Assembly (NCBI RefSeq): GCF_001698225.1
Contig: NZ_CP016594.1
Span: 930,001-994,000, forward strand
Source of the DNA: Gordonia terrae
GTDB taxonomy: Bacteria > Actinomycetota > Actinomycetes > Mycobacteriales > Mycobacteriaceae
Direction: 5' to 3'
Length of the DNA: 64,000 nucleotides
Position 1 is the first letter of the stretch. Each line of letters opens with the position of its first letter. Positions 53,600 to 62,954 of this stretch are shown piece by piece. Position numbers and translations under genes: made by a program. Below the pieces are notes generated by a model. The model worked only from the letters and a program-made list of their open reading frames with translations, searched no databases and was not told where the DNA came from.

Positions 53600-54255
53600 C
53601 TACGCCGTCAACGCAGAAAGAGGCCGGACTGCTGGGCGACCGTCGGTCGATGAGCAAGGGCGAGCGTCAGCGACGAGCCATCCTCGAGAGCATCCAAGCT
53701 CTGCTGGCGACTCGGCCGATCGGTGAGCTGACCGTCGGTGAGATCACCGCACAGGCCAGGGTCGGACGCTCTAATTTCTATTTCTACTTCGAATCGAAGT
53801 ACACCGCACTGACCGTTCTGGTGTCTGATGTCTGGGCAGAACTGATGGTCCGTGCCGAGTCGTTTGTGCGATTCGCCAACGAGGCTCCGAACGAATTCCT
53901 CGATCGGACCGCCGGCACCGCCGTCGAGATCTGGCGAACGCACGAGGCTGTTCTCGTCGCCTCGGTCCAAGCGATTCCACTCGACGCCCAGCTGGCCGAG
54001 ATGTGGCGCGATTGGAGTGAGCGGCTCGCGAACGTTCTCACCGAGCAAGTCCTTAGAGACCAACAAGACGGACTCGCCCGGCCGGCTTCCGATGACGTCT
54101 CGGCGCTGGTCGCCACTCTGCTGGAGATGACATTGCATGTCTTCTACAGAGACCGCATAGACGGCAACACCTCAGAACAGACCGAGCGGATGCTGCGCCA
54201 AGTCCGCTCGATCTGGCTGGCCGCGGCGTGGGGACAGGCCCGGAACGTTTACTGA
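53593..54255 (+). CDS. EthR-like TetR family regulator 2
   Basis: A 220-residue TetR protein of the same length and layout as the regulator at 44025: GERQRR, helix-turn-helix at about 45-75 (LTVGEITAQARVGRSNFYFYF) and an end motif RSIWLAAAWG. It sits at the right border of the ring-ketone cluster. The two paralogues bracket the block and may respond to different intermediates. Its start codon is embedded in a palindrome. Confidence 0.88.
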   Translation: MSTTPSTQKEAGLLGDRRSMSKGERQRRAILESIQALLATRPIGELTVGEITAQARVGRSNFYFYFESKYTALTVLVSDVWAELMVRAESFVRFANEAPNEFLDRTAGTAVEIWRTHEAVLVASVQAIPLDAQLAEMWRDWSERLANVLTEQVLRDQQDGLARPASDDVSALVATLLEMTLHVFYRDRIDGNTSEQTERMLRQVRSIWLAAAWGQARNVY

Positions 54256-54602
54256 CTCACAGAGATCAGCGATGCACACTGTCTGTGTCCGCTGGCGATG
54301 GCGGGTGAGCGTCGGTGTGCTCCACCTTTTGTACCGAAGCGTGGTCGATCGAGCGGTAAGTAACGTGTGCGAGAAACGATTTCGTCGAGCAGAAGCCTTT
54401 CACGCGGTGGTGAGCAGACGGTTGCTCGGGTCGCGGTTTGTGCCGGGATGCGGCGACACCGACACGCCACATGCAGAAGTCGGCGCGGTGACGGTCGCCG
54501 TATTGACGCGAACCCAGCCGGCGGTAGGACTCGCCAGTAGCGGCTAGTCGCGGGTTCGTGCGACTTCGGTACGTGCTGCTCGCGGTGTCAGGCTGGCGAC
54601 AG
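54256..54602. other. Gene-free region between TetR 2 and the LuxR-type gene
   Basis: About 350 nt between convergent genes. Frames on both strands give implausible products, and I see no repeat or hairpin that stands out. Confidence 0.5.
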
Positions 54603-55580
54603 CTAGCGCACGATTCTCATCCCCTCGGACACCGCGAGGACCGCGGCATGGGTTCTCGATCGACATCCGATCTTGGGGAAGATGTGCTCGAGGTGCTTCG
54701 CGATGGTGCGGTTCGAGCAGCCTATCGACCGCGCGATCTCACTGTTGCTCAAACCGCGAGTGAGACCGTCCAGGACGTACAGTTCGGCCGAGGTGAGAGC
54801 GTGCGGAAGGGGCTCGACCCACTCGCGAACGAGAAGTCCCTCGCGGACTTTCCGGACGACCACTGTGTGCCACTGACCGCTCTCGTCACGCCATCTGCCA
54901 TGTCCGTGGTCCAGTTGGCTGAGGTCACTCCGGAGTATCGCAGCGGCAAGACCGGGGTTCCGCGACAGCGCGTCGCCGGGGACAGCTCCGGGCAGTTCGG
55001 TAACCGATCCGTCGGGTCGCACGAGCGCTGTACCGCCGTGGACAGGTGTCATCGACGCCGCCAATGCGTTGATGGTGCGCTGGCGATCCACCACGGCGCC
55101 GAGAACGCCCTGGAACCGGTGGAGGCGTGCTACGTCGACCGCGGTGAAGGCGGTCGAGCTGTCGGTGTTGACGTGGACGCATCCTGTGTACCGCCCGTCG
55201 CGAGTATGCAGGCGCATCGTCGTTCCGTCTTTGTAACCCGTCGGTCCGAACACTTCCTGGATTGAATATGACCCGCGATAGTCGAACGGAAAGTCGCGCC
55301 AACGGCGCGGCGTCGGATCGACCGTGGCCATGAAGGAGAACGCCTCGTCGTGCATGACGAACCATCCGTCGAGGTGCTCGAGAACGTTCGGCGGGTAGCC
55401 AGAACTGACCACCGTGGAATGTCGGCGTTCGACCGAGTCATAGGAAGCGACGCTGCACCCGACGAAGGGGAACCACTCGACGAGCATCTCGAGGATCTGA
55501 CGGAGGTCGTCCTCGGCGCGCCCGGGAACGCTTTCCGCAGCGACCCTGGACACCTCGCACAATGTGGTGTCGAAATCCAT
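54603..55580 (-). CDS. LuxR-type regulator with GAF-like sensor domain
   Basis: A 325-residue protein. The N-terminal part (about 15-180) looks like a GAF-type sensor; the C-terminal region has a LuxR helix-turn-helix (LTSAELYVLDGLTRGLSNSE). It is not a two-component receiver. It is divergent from the SnoaL-like gene that begins the plus-strand hydrolase group and probably controls it. Confidence 0.82.
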   Translation of the reverse strand: MDFDTTLCEVSRVAAESVPGRAEDDLRQILEMLVEWFPFVGCSVASYDSVERRHSTVVSSGYPPNVLEHLDGWFVMHDEAFSFMATVDPTPRRWRDFPFDYRGSYSIQEVFGPTGYKDGTTMRLHTRDGRYTGCVHVNTDSSTAFTAVDVARLHRFQGVLGAVVDRQRTINALAASMTPVHGGTALVRPDGSVTELPGAVPGDALSRNPGLAAAILRSDLSQLDHGHGRWRDESGQWHTVVVRKVREGLLVREWVEPLPHALTSAELYVLDGLTRGLSNSEIARSIGCSNRTIAKHLEHIFPKIGCRSRTHAAVLAVSEGMRIVR

Positions 55581-55730
55581 CGGCGGCTCCTGTCCTCCGT
55601 TGCGAGAGTACGCCGGAGTCGGTCCTCTCCGTAGCGCCAGAACGAAAGATACGCATCATGACGTATGTCGCCGCGAATGGTCCTCCTCGTACGGTTGCAC
55701 CAGTCTGAACAGCACGAACGAGAGGTGGCT

Positions 55731-56123
55731 ATGCCTGACCATCCTGGACTCATCGCCGATGTGAATCACGCACTGGGCGAAGCCTTCGCGCGAGGTGACG
55801 CCGCTGGGGTCGCGGCCGCCTACGTGCATGACGCACATCTACTCCCTCCGGACAGCCCAGCCGTACGCGGACGCGAAGCGATCACCCGGTTCTGGCAGGC
55901 GGTGATCGATTCCGGTGCCATCGGTCTCGCTCTCGAGACCACGGCGATCGACGTTGTCGGGGAGATCGCACGAGAGATCGGCCGCGGCGACCTGACCGTG
56001 CGCAAAGCTGACGGTTCGACCTCGACGAGCCGGCTGAAGTACGTCGTCTTCTGGACTCTCACTCCGGACGGTTGGCGTTACGAGACAGACATCTGGAATG
56101 CAGACGGCGAAGGGCAGGCGTGA
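55731..56123 (+). CDS. SnoaL-like/DUF4440 protein
   Basis: A 130-residue NTF2-like protein: LGEAFARGDAAGVAAAYVHDA, then LLPPDSPAVRGREAITRFWQ and YETDIWNAD, a pattern seen in SgcJ/EcaC and ketosteroid-isomerase-like proteins. GAGAGG precedes the ATG at 55731. It starts a plus-strand group; the amidase gene follows after 3 nt. Role unknown, perhaps an isomerase or binding protein. Confidence 0.72.
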   Translation: MPDHPGLIADVNHALGEAFARGDAAGVAAAYVHDAHLLPPDSPAVRGREAITRFWQAVIDSGAIGLALETTAIDVVGEIAREIGRGDLTVRKADGSTSTSRLKYVVFWTLTPDGWRYETDIWNADGEGQA

Positions 56124-56126
56124 GAA

Positions 56127-57554
56127 ATGACTACAGTAGACAACTACCGCAACATGTCAGCAACCGACATCGCGGCGGGGGTGCGACGGGGAGACCTGAG
56201 CGTTGTCGATATCGCTAAGGCTGCACTGGCGCGCGTGGATGCCGCTAACCCGAGCCTGAACGCCCTCGTCCACCTCGACCGCGAGCAGGTTCTCGCCGAC
56301 GCCAGAGAACTGGACGACGAGGCCCGTGCGCGCAACTTCCGAGGTCTCCTGCATGGGGTGCCGTACACGATCAAGGATCTGACGGAGATGAAAGGGCTGC
56401 CGTTCACGATGGGATTCAAGCCCTTCGCCGATCGGACGGGTCGACATGACGCTGCGGTTGTGACGCGGATGCGGAACTCGGGCGGGTTGTTCCTCGGGAA
56501 GACCAACACTCCGGAGATGGGTTACTACGGCGGCTGCGACAACAACCTCTTCGGGCCGACGCACAATCCGTTCGCGCACGGGCACACCGCAGGCGGGTCG
56601 AGCGGCGGCGCGTCAGCGTCGGTGGCCGCAGGTATGGCGCCGCTGGCCGAGGGCAGCGACGGCGCAGGATCAGTGCGCATACCGTCGTCGCTCTGCGGGA
56701 CCGTCGGGCTCAAGCCCACCACCGGTGTCATTCCGCAAACCCTCTTCGCGGGACGGTACAACACGTGGTTGTTTCACGGTCCCATCACCCGAACGATCGA
56801 CGACAACGCCCTCATGCTCGATGTTCTCGCCGGGCCGGATGCGTCCGACCCCCTGTCGCTGCCGCCGGCGCCGGGGCCCTTTCTGCAGCCGACCGACCAC
56901 GACGTTCGGGGACTGAAGGTCGCGTGGTCACGCGATCTCGGAACCGGGCAGCACGTCGACCCGGAGGTCCTCCGCCGGTGCGAGGAGGTACTCGCGGCAC
57001 TCTCCGACGCGGGCGCAGACGTAGTCGAGTCCACTCCGGACTGGCGCCCTCCGTCGCAAGCGATGTGGCACTCGACATGGGTACCGGGTTTCTCCACAGC
57101 GTATGACCTGCTCGACTGGCGCACCATGCGCGGGGAGGTCGACGACAATCTGATCGAGATCATGGCGGAAGCAGAACGGACCACCGCGGTGGACGTCGGA
57201 AGGGCCGAGGCGGAGCGAGGTCTCATGTGGGACAACTGGACTCGGTTCCTGGAACGTTTCGACGTGCTCGTTTCGCCCACGTTGACCAGTCCGGCCTTCC
57301 CGCTCGATCAGTTCGCTCCGGACTGGCTGGCAGGGCGCACCGTTCGAGAGCAGATTCTCGACTGGCTCCTCACGTATCCGTTCAACATGCTCGGTGCGCC
57401 CGCACTCACCGTCCCAGCCGGGATGACGTCCGAGGGAAAGCCCGTCGGGTTCCAGATCGCCGGGCGGCATCGTGCCGAAACCACACTCCTGAGGGTTGGA
57501 CGATCGATCGAGAAGGCCCGTCCGTGGGCCGCCACCTACCAGGCGATCGACTGA
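56127..57554 (+). CDS. Amidase, amidase-signature family
   Basis: A 475-residue enzyme with the Ser-cisSer-Lys triad in place: Lys83 (TIKD), Ser158 in GGSSGGASA and nucleophile Ser182 in GSDGAGSVRIPS. It hydrolyses an amide to a carboxylic acid and ammonia or an amine. No signal peptide, so cytosolic. It starts 3 nt after the SnoaL-like gene and is translationally linked to it. Substrate unknown; the acid could feed the ligase downstream. Confidence 0.9.
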   Translation: MTTVDNYRNMSATDIAAGVRRGDLSVVDIAKAALARVDAANPSLNALVHLDREQVLADARELDDEARARNFRGLLHGVPYTIKDLTEMKGLPFTMGFKPFADRTGRHDAAVVTRMRNSGGLFLGKTNTPEMGYYGGCDNNLFGPTHNPFAHGHTAGGSSGGASASVAAGMAPLAEGSDGAGSVRIPSSLCGTVGLKPTTGVIPQTLFAGRYNTWLFHGPITRTIDDNALMLDVLAGPDASDPLSLPPAPGPFLQPTDHDVRGLKVAWSRDLGTGQHVDPEVLRRCEEVLAALSDAGADVVESTPDWRPPSQAMWHSTWVPGFSTAYDLLDWRTMRGEVDDNLIEIMAEAERTTAVDVGRAEAERGLMWDNWTRFLERFDVLVSPTLTSPAFPLDQFAPDWLAGRTVREQILDWLLTYPFNMLGAPALTVPAGMTSEGKPVGFQIAGRHRAETTLLRVGRSIEKARPWAATYQAID

Positions 57555-57750
57555 ATCCGAGACGCACCGGCACAGCCGCGGTACCGCAGAGCTTCGAACC
57601 CGTGACGTGACGGAGACAGACCTCTGTCCGGGGTCTCGGGGCGGCCGGCACCGAGCCGCGGTCGGCGACGCTCACCCATTCGGGTGTGGTGCAGATCTCG
57701 TATCCGTGTCAGCCTTCGCTTGCGAGTCAACGGAGAAAGGGCACGAAGTG

Positions 57751-59469
57751 ATGGATCAGGTAGTAGTCGATCTCGATGTCCCGGCATCGATGCGGGATGG
57801 CGTCGTACTTCGTGCCGACGTGTACCGACCGGCTTCGGGAGGTCCATGGCCGGTGCTGTTGACCAGACTCCCGTACGACAAGCGGATGCCCGGTCTGCTC
57901 GCGCTCATCGATCCGCTGAGCAAAGTACAGGCGGGTTTCATAGTGGTCGTGCAAGATGTCCGGGGCCGGTACGCCTCCGACGGCGAATGGGAGCCGTGGA
58001 CGCACGAGATGAGCGATGGTTACGATTCGGTTCGCTGGGCGGCCGCGTTGCCCGCGTCCAGCGGCGCGGTCGGGATGTTCGGCGCGAGCTACTTCGGTAA
58101 CACGCAGTGGATGGCCGCGGCGGCGCGTCCGCCCGAGCTCAAGGCGATAGCTCCGATGATCACCTGGTCGGATCCGCGTGATGGGTTGTTCTCTCGCGGG
58201 GGCGCAATGGAACTGGGGATATCGCTACCCTGGTCGCTCGCACAGGGAATCGACACCCTCACTCGGCGACATCGTGAGAATCCGGCAAAGTTGGTGCAAG
58301 CGCTCGGCGAGCTGGTCGCCGATCTGGATGATGCCTCTGGGCGCACATACTGGGAGCTGCCAGTGCAGCGCCACCCCGCCTTCGTTCGTCACGACATTCC
58401 CGAACTCGGATACGAGCGTTCCTTGCGCGAACCTCGGTGGGTCGCCTCCTGCGAAGTCGTGGGCCGTCACCGCGACGTGGAGATCCCCACGCTTCATACT
58501 GGGGGTTGGTACGACATCTTCTGCCAAGGAACCCTCGACAACTTCGTTGCGATGGTTGATGCGGGCCGGCAGGCGTCGCTTGTCATGGGCCCCTGGACCC
58601 ACACGAACTTCGGCGGGAAGATCGGCGAGGTGAACTTCGGTCTGGCCGCCAGCGCAGATCTCACGGGTTTTCGCGGCCGTCGAAGCGACATCGAAAACTC
58701 TTGGCTGAAGCAGCATCTGGCGGATGTTGCAGGCGCGGAGGAGGTGGCGCGACCAGGTTTGCCGCCGGTGCTGCTGTTCGTCATGGGCGCCAATGTCTGG
58801 CGTGAGGAGTCGGAATGGCCGCTGGCCAGGGCAGTGGACACGGAGTTGTACCTGCGCGAGGATTCCGGCCTCTCTTTCGTTGCACCGAGCGTGGAGCGGT
58901 CGGTCGATGAGTATGTCTACGACCCCTCCGATCCGGTCCCGACAGTCGGTGGAGCCCTGCTCATGTCTGATGAGTATCCCGCCGGACCTTTGTCTCAGGC
59001 TGCTGTGGAGGCACGGTCAGACGTCCTGGTCTTCACCAGCCAACCGCTTGTCGAGGACCTGGAGGTCACCGGGAGGATCCGTGCCCACCTCCACGTGGCG
59101 ACGGACGCGGCAACGACCGACTGGGTTGTCCGGGTCTGCGACGTTGCGCCGGACGGTACATCGCACAACATCGTCGACGGGATTGTGAGGATAGGAGATG
59201 CGTCGAGTGAATTCACCGAACAAGTCGTCGACCTCTGGTCGACCAGTTATCAATTCGCTGCCGGTCATCGTATTCGAGTTCACGTGACCTCCAGCAACTT
59301 CCCGCGCTGGGACCGCAATCTGAACGTGGTGGGCAGTGACGACGATGACGCTCGATCGACGACCGCTAGGCAACAAGTTGCCCACGATCGCGATCGACCG
59401 TCGAGGGTGACCCTGCCCGTCATCCCCTCCGGAAAGCGCTCGGACACCCCGGCCGCCGAAGTTGACTGA
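57751..59469 (+). CDS. CocE/NonD family hydrolase (X-Pro dipeptidyl-peptidase superfamily)
   Basis: A 572-residue serine hydrolase. Nucleophile Ser113 in GASYFG, likely Asp255 (GGWYDIF) and His284 (GPWTHTNFGG) match the CocE triad. A C-terminal jelly-roll domain (about 370-560) is present, as in cocaine esterase. GGAGAAAGGG lies before the ATG at 57751. The C-terminus ends within the start region of the ligase gene. It cleaves an acyl ester, beta-lactam ester or amide bond of an unknown compound. Confidence 0.88.
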   Translation: MDQVVVDLDVPASMRDGVVLRADVYRPASGGPWPVLLTRLPYDKRMPGLLALIDPLSKVQAGFIVVVQDVRGRYASDGEWEPWTHEMSDGYDSVRWAAALPASSGAVGMFGASYFGNTQWMAAAARPPELKAIAPMITWSDPRDGLFSRGGAMELGISLPWSLAQGIDTLTRRHRENPAKLVQALGELVADLDDASGRTYWELPVQRHPAFVRHDIPELGYERSLREPRWVASCEVVGRHRDVEIPTLHTGGWYDIFCQGTLDNFVAMVDAGRQASLVMGPWTHTNFGGKIGEVNFGLAASADLTGFRGRRSDIENSWLKQHLADVAGAEEVARPGLPPVLLFVMGANVWREESEWPLARAVDTELYLREDSGLSFVAPSVERSVDEYVYDPSDPVPTVGGALLMSDEYPAGPLSQAAVEARSDVLVFTSQPLVEDLEVTGRIRAHLHVATDAATTDWVVRVCDVAPDGTSHNIVDGIVRIGDASSEFTEQVVDLWSTSYQFAAGHRIRVHVTSSNFPRWDRNLNVVGSDDDDARSTTARQQVAHDRDRPSRVTLPVIPSGKRSDTPAAEVD

Positions 59470-61042
59470 CGTGAAGCACTCAGAACCGCAGACTGGCTCC
59501 GACCGCGCAGCAGCGACGTCGATGAATGGACCCGGTGACATCCTGCCGCGCGCAGCAGCGATGTTCGGCCGTAAGGCGGCCCTGGTCACCTCGACGAGGA
59601 CGCTCTCTTATGTCGACCTGGACGTGCTGAGCGACCGAGTCGCCGGTGGGTTGATCGAGCACGGGGTGTCCGAGGGAGATCCGGTGACGGTCTACTCGCA
59701 GAACCGGTGGGAGTGGATCGTTTCCTACCACGGCATACTGAAAGCTGGCGCAGTGGTGAATCCCGTGAATGCGATGCTCACGCTGGATGAGTTGTCATAC
59801 GTGATGCGCGATTGCGAGGCGAAGGCAATCGTGACGGGCGATGAGCAGGCCGGTGATGTGGTGGCAGTGTGCCGTGAACTACCAGCGCCGGTACTCGTGG
59901 TGTCGTTCGGAGCCGCGCCCGGCGCGGTGGACTTCGAGACGTTGATCGGCAACGACATCAACCCTCCAGCAAGTCCGGTTCGGGGGTCCGACGCCTGCAC
60001 GATCGGGTACACGTCGGGGACGACGGGGCGTCAGAAAGGGGCAGTGCAGTCCCATGAGGCGGTCTTGCTGAACTGTGCGCACACCGCCGCTATGCACGGA
60101 CGAACGTCCAGCGACGTCGTCGTGACAGGGCTGCCGGCACCACACGTCTATGGCAACGTGGCTGTCAATTCGACATTCCTGGCCGGCGGCACCGTCGTAC
60201 TCATGGACCGATTCGACCCAGCGAACGCCCTGGAGCTGATCGAACGTCACCACGCAACGCTCTTCGAAGGTGTGCCGACGATGTACACACTGATGCTGCA
60301 ACACCCGACCGTTGGCGAGGTCGACTTGAGCAGTCTGCGAGCATGCACGGTTGGCGGTCAGACGATCGCACCGTCGACGATTGCCCGTTGGGAAGACCTG
60401 TCGGGAGCTCCGCTGATCGAGCTGTGGGGGATGACCGAGCTCTCCGGACTGGGAGCGACCCATTGCTTGCACGCGCCGAAGGTCGCCGGCTCCGTGGGAG
60501 TGTCTCTGCCTGGCGTGGACCTCCGTGTGGTCGATCTCGACGAGCCCAGCCGCGAGGTCGAACGAGGAGAGCCCGGCGAGCTGATGGTACGCGGTCCGGT
60601 GACGATGCTCGGCTACCACAACGACGCCGAGGCCACCGCCGAGGCCTTCACTTCTGATGGCTGGTTACACACCGGAGATGTCGCGGTCATGGAACCGTCC
60701 GGGCACGTCGTCATCGTCGATCGGAGGAAGGACGTGATCATCACGGCGGGTTACAACGTGTATCCGGCTGAGCTGGAACGCGTTCTCTCCGCTCACCCCG
60801 GTGTCGCGATGGTGGCGGTTGGGCCGGTCCCGGACCCGGTGAAGGGTGAACTGGCCTGCGCTTATGTCGTGCGGAGAGAGGGCGAGCTGGTTTCCGAACA
60901 AGAACTGATCGCGTTCACCGAGGACCAGCTGGCAGCGTACAAGAGACCACGGATCGTGCGCTTCGTGGACTCGCTCCCGACGACGTCGACCGGCAAGCTC
61001 GTGCGACGAAACCTCGGGGCCCCGGTCCGTCGGTCACCATAG
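59462..61042 (+). CDS. Acyl-CoA ligase (FadD type)
   Basis: A 526-residue ligase from a TTG at 59462 that overlaps the hydrolase stop; GTG at 59471 or ATG at 59522 are alternatives. YTSGTTGRQKG near 180 has Arg-Gln in place of the usual x-Pro, and the C-terminal lysine lies in TSTGKLVRR. Hinge, DGWLHTGD and RRKDVI motifs are present. It would activate the acid released by the amidase or CocE-type hydrolase. A two-component system follows after one base. Confidence 0.84.
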   Translation: MTDVKHSEPQTGSDRAAATSMNGPGDILPRAAAMFGRKAALVTSTRTLSYVDLDVLSDRVAGGLIEHGVSEGDPVTVYSQNRWEWIVSYHGILKAGAVVNPVNAMLTLDELSYVMRDCEAKAIVTGDEQAGDVVAVCRELPAPVLVVSFGAAPGAVDFETLIGNDINPPASPVRGSDACTIGYTSGTTGRQKGAVQSHEAVLLNCAHTAAMHGRTSSDVVVTGLPAPHVYGNVAVNSTFLAGGTVVLMDRFDPANALELIERHHATLFEGVPTMYTLMLQHPTVGEVDLSSLRACTVGGQTIAPSTIARWEDLSGAPLIELWGMTELSGLGATHCLHAPKVAGSVGVSLPGVDLRVVDLDEPSREVERGEPGELMVRGPVTMLGYHNDAEATAEAFTSDGWLHTGDVAVMEPSGHVVIVDRRKDVIITAGYNVYPAELERVLSAHPGVAMVAVGPVPDPVKGELACAYVVRREGELVSEQELIAFTEDQLAAYKRPRIVRFVDSLPTTSTGKLVRRNLGAPVRRSP

Positions 61043-61043
61043 A

Positions 61044-62162
61044 GTGATGGTCTCCGACGAAAGACGTGGGAATCCCCCTGACGGCCTCGTAGACCCGCTC
61101 GACCGGAGCGGGGTGATTCGAGCCGGCTTGGCAGCACTCAGCGCGACCGACGCTGTCTCCTGGTGGGCCGAAGCTCCAGCAGGAGACGATGACGGTGCGT
61201 CGGATCTGCAGTTGACCCACGTTCACGGGGATACCACCCCCGGATTGTCGAACCTGCATGTGCCGTTTGGCGTGGGGTTGACCGGACTGGTGCAGCGGAT
61301 CGAACGCCCGGCCTGGGTCGACGACTATTTCGCGGCTGACGAGATCAGCCATGTGTTCGACACGCAGATCGCAGCGGAGGGCATCCGCCGACTGCTCGCG
61401 GTCCCGGTTATCACAGGTAGACGACTCCGTGGAGTCCTGGCGCTGGGCGAACGCGCTGCCGGCGCTTTCGGAGATCGTGCCGTCGGGCGTGCCACCGACA
61501 TCGCTTCGGATCTCTCGCACCGTATCGCCCTCGCTGATCGTGCACGGCTGGCACGCGAGGTGGCTGTGCTGGAGGAGCGCCGACGGGTTGCGGCGGAACT
61601 TCACGACAGTGTCGGCGCGCTGCTGTTCGCCATCGGGTCGAGCGCTGCGCGACTCGAGGAACTGCTCGATGGGCAGGCTGAGGCTGCCGATGCGTTGGCC
61701 AGGCTGCAGGAGCAGACCAGTGCTGCATCCCAGGCGCTCCGGAGTTCGTTACGGGCGCTGAACGGCTCGCCAACCGCGGTGGCCTTATGTGTCACGGTGC
61801 AGTCCGATTGCACGGCTTTCACCGAGCGCACCGGTCTGCCTGCGAGTCTCGTTCTCCTGGACGATGGTCCGCCGGTGTTGCCGCCGTCGAGGACCGCGAT
61901 AGTCGTAGCCGCAGTTCGCGAAGGTTTGCTCAACGTAGAGAAGCACGCGGGAGCCACCGTCGTGGCAGTGACGCTCGCCGAACGAAGTGGCGGCGGAATC
62001 ATTGCGGCAGTCACGGACGACGGCGTCGGGCTGACGAACAGCGCGAGCGAGGGTCTGGGTCTGTCGAAGATGCGTGAGGCGGTAGCCCGAATCGGTGGCT
62101 GGGTGGGCTTGTCCTCCGAACCCGGGGACGGAACAACTCTACGAATCGAGGTTCCGTGCTGA
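61044..62162 (+). CDS. Histidine kinase, GAF and HisKA_3 domains
   Basis: A 372-residue cytosolic kinase: GAF sensor (about 25-165), HisKA_3 phosphoacceptor His187 in RRRVAAELHDSVG, then a HATPase domain with EGLLNVEKHAGA and DDGVGL. No membrane segment. The ATG at 61044 is close to the ligase stop (ATG at 61047 is also possible). Its stop overlaps the response-regulator start. It probably senses a small molecule of the upstream pathway. Confidence 0.88.
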   Translation: MMVSDERRGNPPDGLVDPLDRSGVIRAGLAALSATDAVSWWAEAPAGDDDGASDLQLTHVHGDTTPGLSNLHVPFGVGLTGLVQRIERPAWVDDYFAADEISHVFDTQIAAEGIRRLLAVPVITGRRLRGVLALGERAAGAFGDRAVGRATDIASDLSHRIALADRARLAREVAVLEERRRVAAELHDSVGALLFAIGSSAARLEELLDGQAEAADALARLQEQTSAASQALRSSLRALNGSPTAVALCVTVQSDCTAFTERTGLPASLVLLDDGPPVLPPSRTAIVVAAVREGLLNVEKHAGATVVAVTLAERSGGGIIAAVTDDGVGLTNSASEGLGLSKMREAVARIGGWVGLSSEPGDGTTLRIEVPC

Positions 62163-62764
62163 TCGACTCTCCGATTTCGGTCCTGGTGGTCGACGATCAT
62201 CCGGTAGTGCGTGACGGCGTGACCACACAACTTCGCCGGCAAGGGGACATCACGGTGGTCGGTTACGCCGCAACGTCGGCGGATGCCTGTGTGCAGACGG
62301 CTCGCACCCGGCCGGATGTCATTCTGCTCGATCTCAGACTTCCCGACGCGCTCGCGGCCGACACCATTCCGCTGCTCCGAGACGCCTGTGCAACCAGCAA
62401 GATCCTGCTGTTCACGGCCTTTCCCGACCATGCTGCGGTGGCTCCATCGTTAGCCGCCGGCGCTCATGGACTACTGATCAAGGACGCATCTGGAACTGCC
62501 GTTCGGGACGCGGTCCGTCGAGTCGTCCTTACCGGTTCGTACCGCAGCGCCACTGCGAGCCGGTCGGCAACAGCTGCTTTGACGCCGCGAGAATACGACG
62601 TGCTCCGCCAGGTCGCGAGCGGGCATACCAACGTCGAGATCGCCCGATTGCTCGAGATCTCGCCCAACACCGTGAAGACGTACCTCCACAATGTCATGCA
62701 TAAGCTGAACGCCCGCAACAGAGCCCAGGTCATCACGAACGCACGCATCCGCGGCCTGCTATGA
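62156..62764 (+). CDS. NarL/FixJ-type response regulator
   Basis: A 202-residue response regulator from a GTG overlapping the kinase stop. Receiver domain with Asp13-Asp14, phosphoacceptor Asp59 (ILLDLRLPD) and the conserved Lys in LLIKDAS; C-terminal LuxR helix-turn-helix (LTPREYDVLRQVASGHTNVE). Cognate partner of the kinase by position. It may control the amidase/CocE/ligase operon or the aldo/keto reductase. Confidence 0.9.
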   Translation: MLIDSPISVLVVDDHPVVRDGVTTQLRRQGDITVVGYAATSADACVQTARTRPDVILLDLRLPDALAADTIPLLRDACATSKILLFTAFPDHAAVAPSLAAGAHGLLIKDASGTAVRDAVRRVVLTGSYRSATASRSATAALTPREYDVLRQVASGHTNVEIARLLEISPNTVKTYLHNVMHKLNARNRAQVITNARIRGLL

Positions 62765-62954
62765 GCTCCCGAGGCGGGTGCCGGATCGCGACGGCCGTGG
62801 CCCGCGAGGAGTTCCGGCGCGTATGGAGCTCTGTCGCACGGCTGTGGACCGAGTGTTTGATCAACGCTCGATGAGTGGCGCCCCACGGCACCGCGGGTGG
62901 CAGAAGTGCGGTAGGTTGTGTTTTCAAACGCTGTCGTCGAGTTTGGAGATCATC

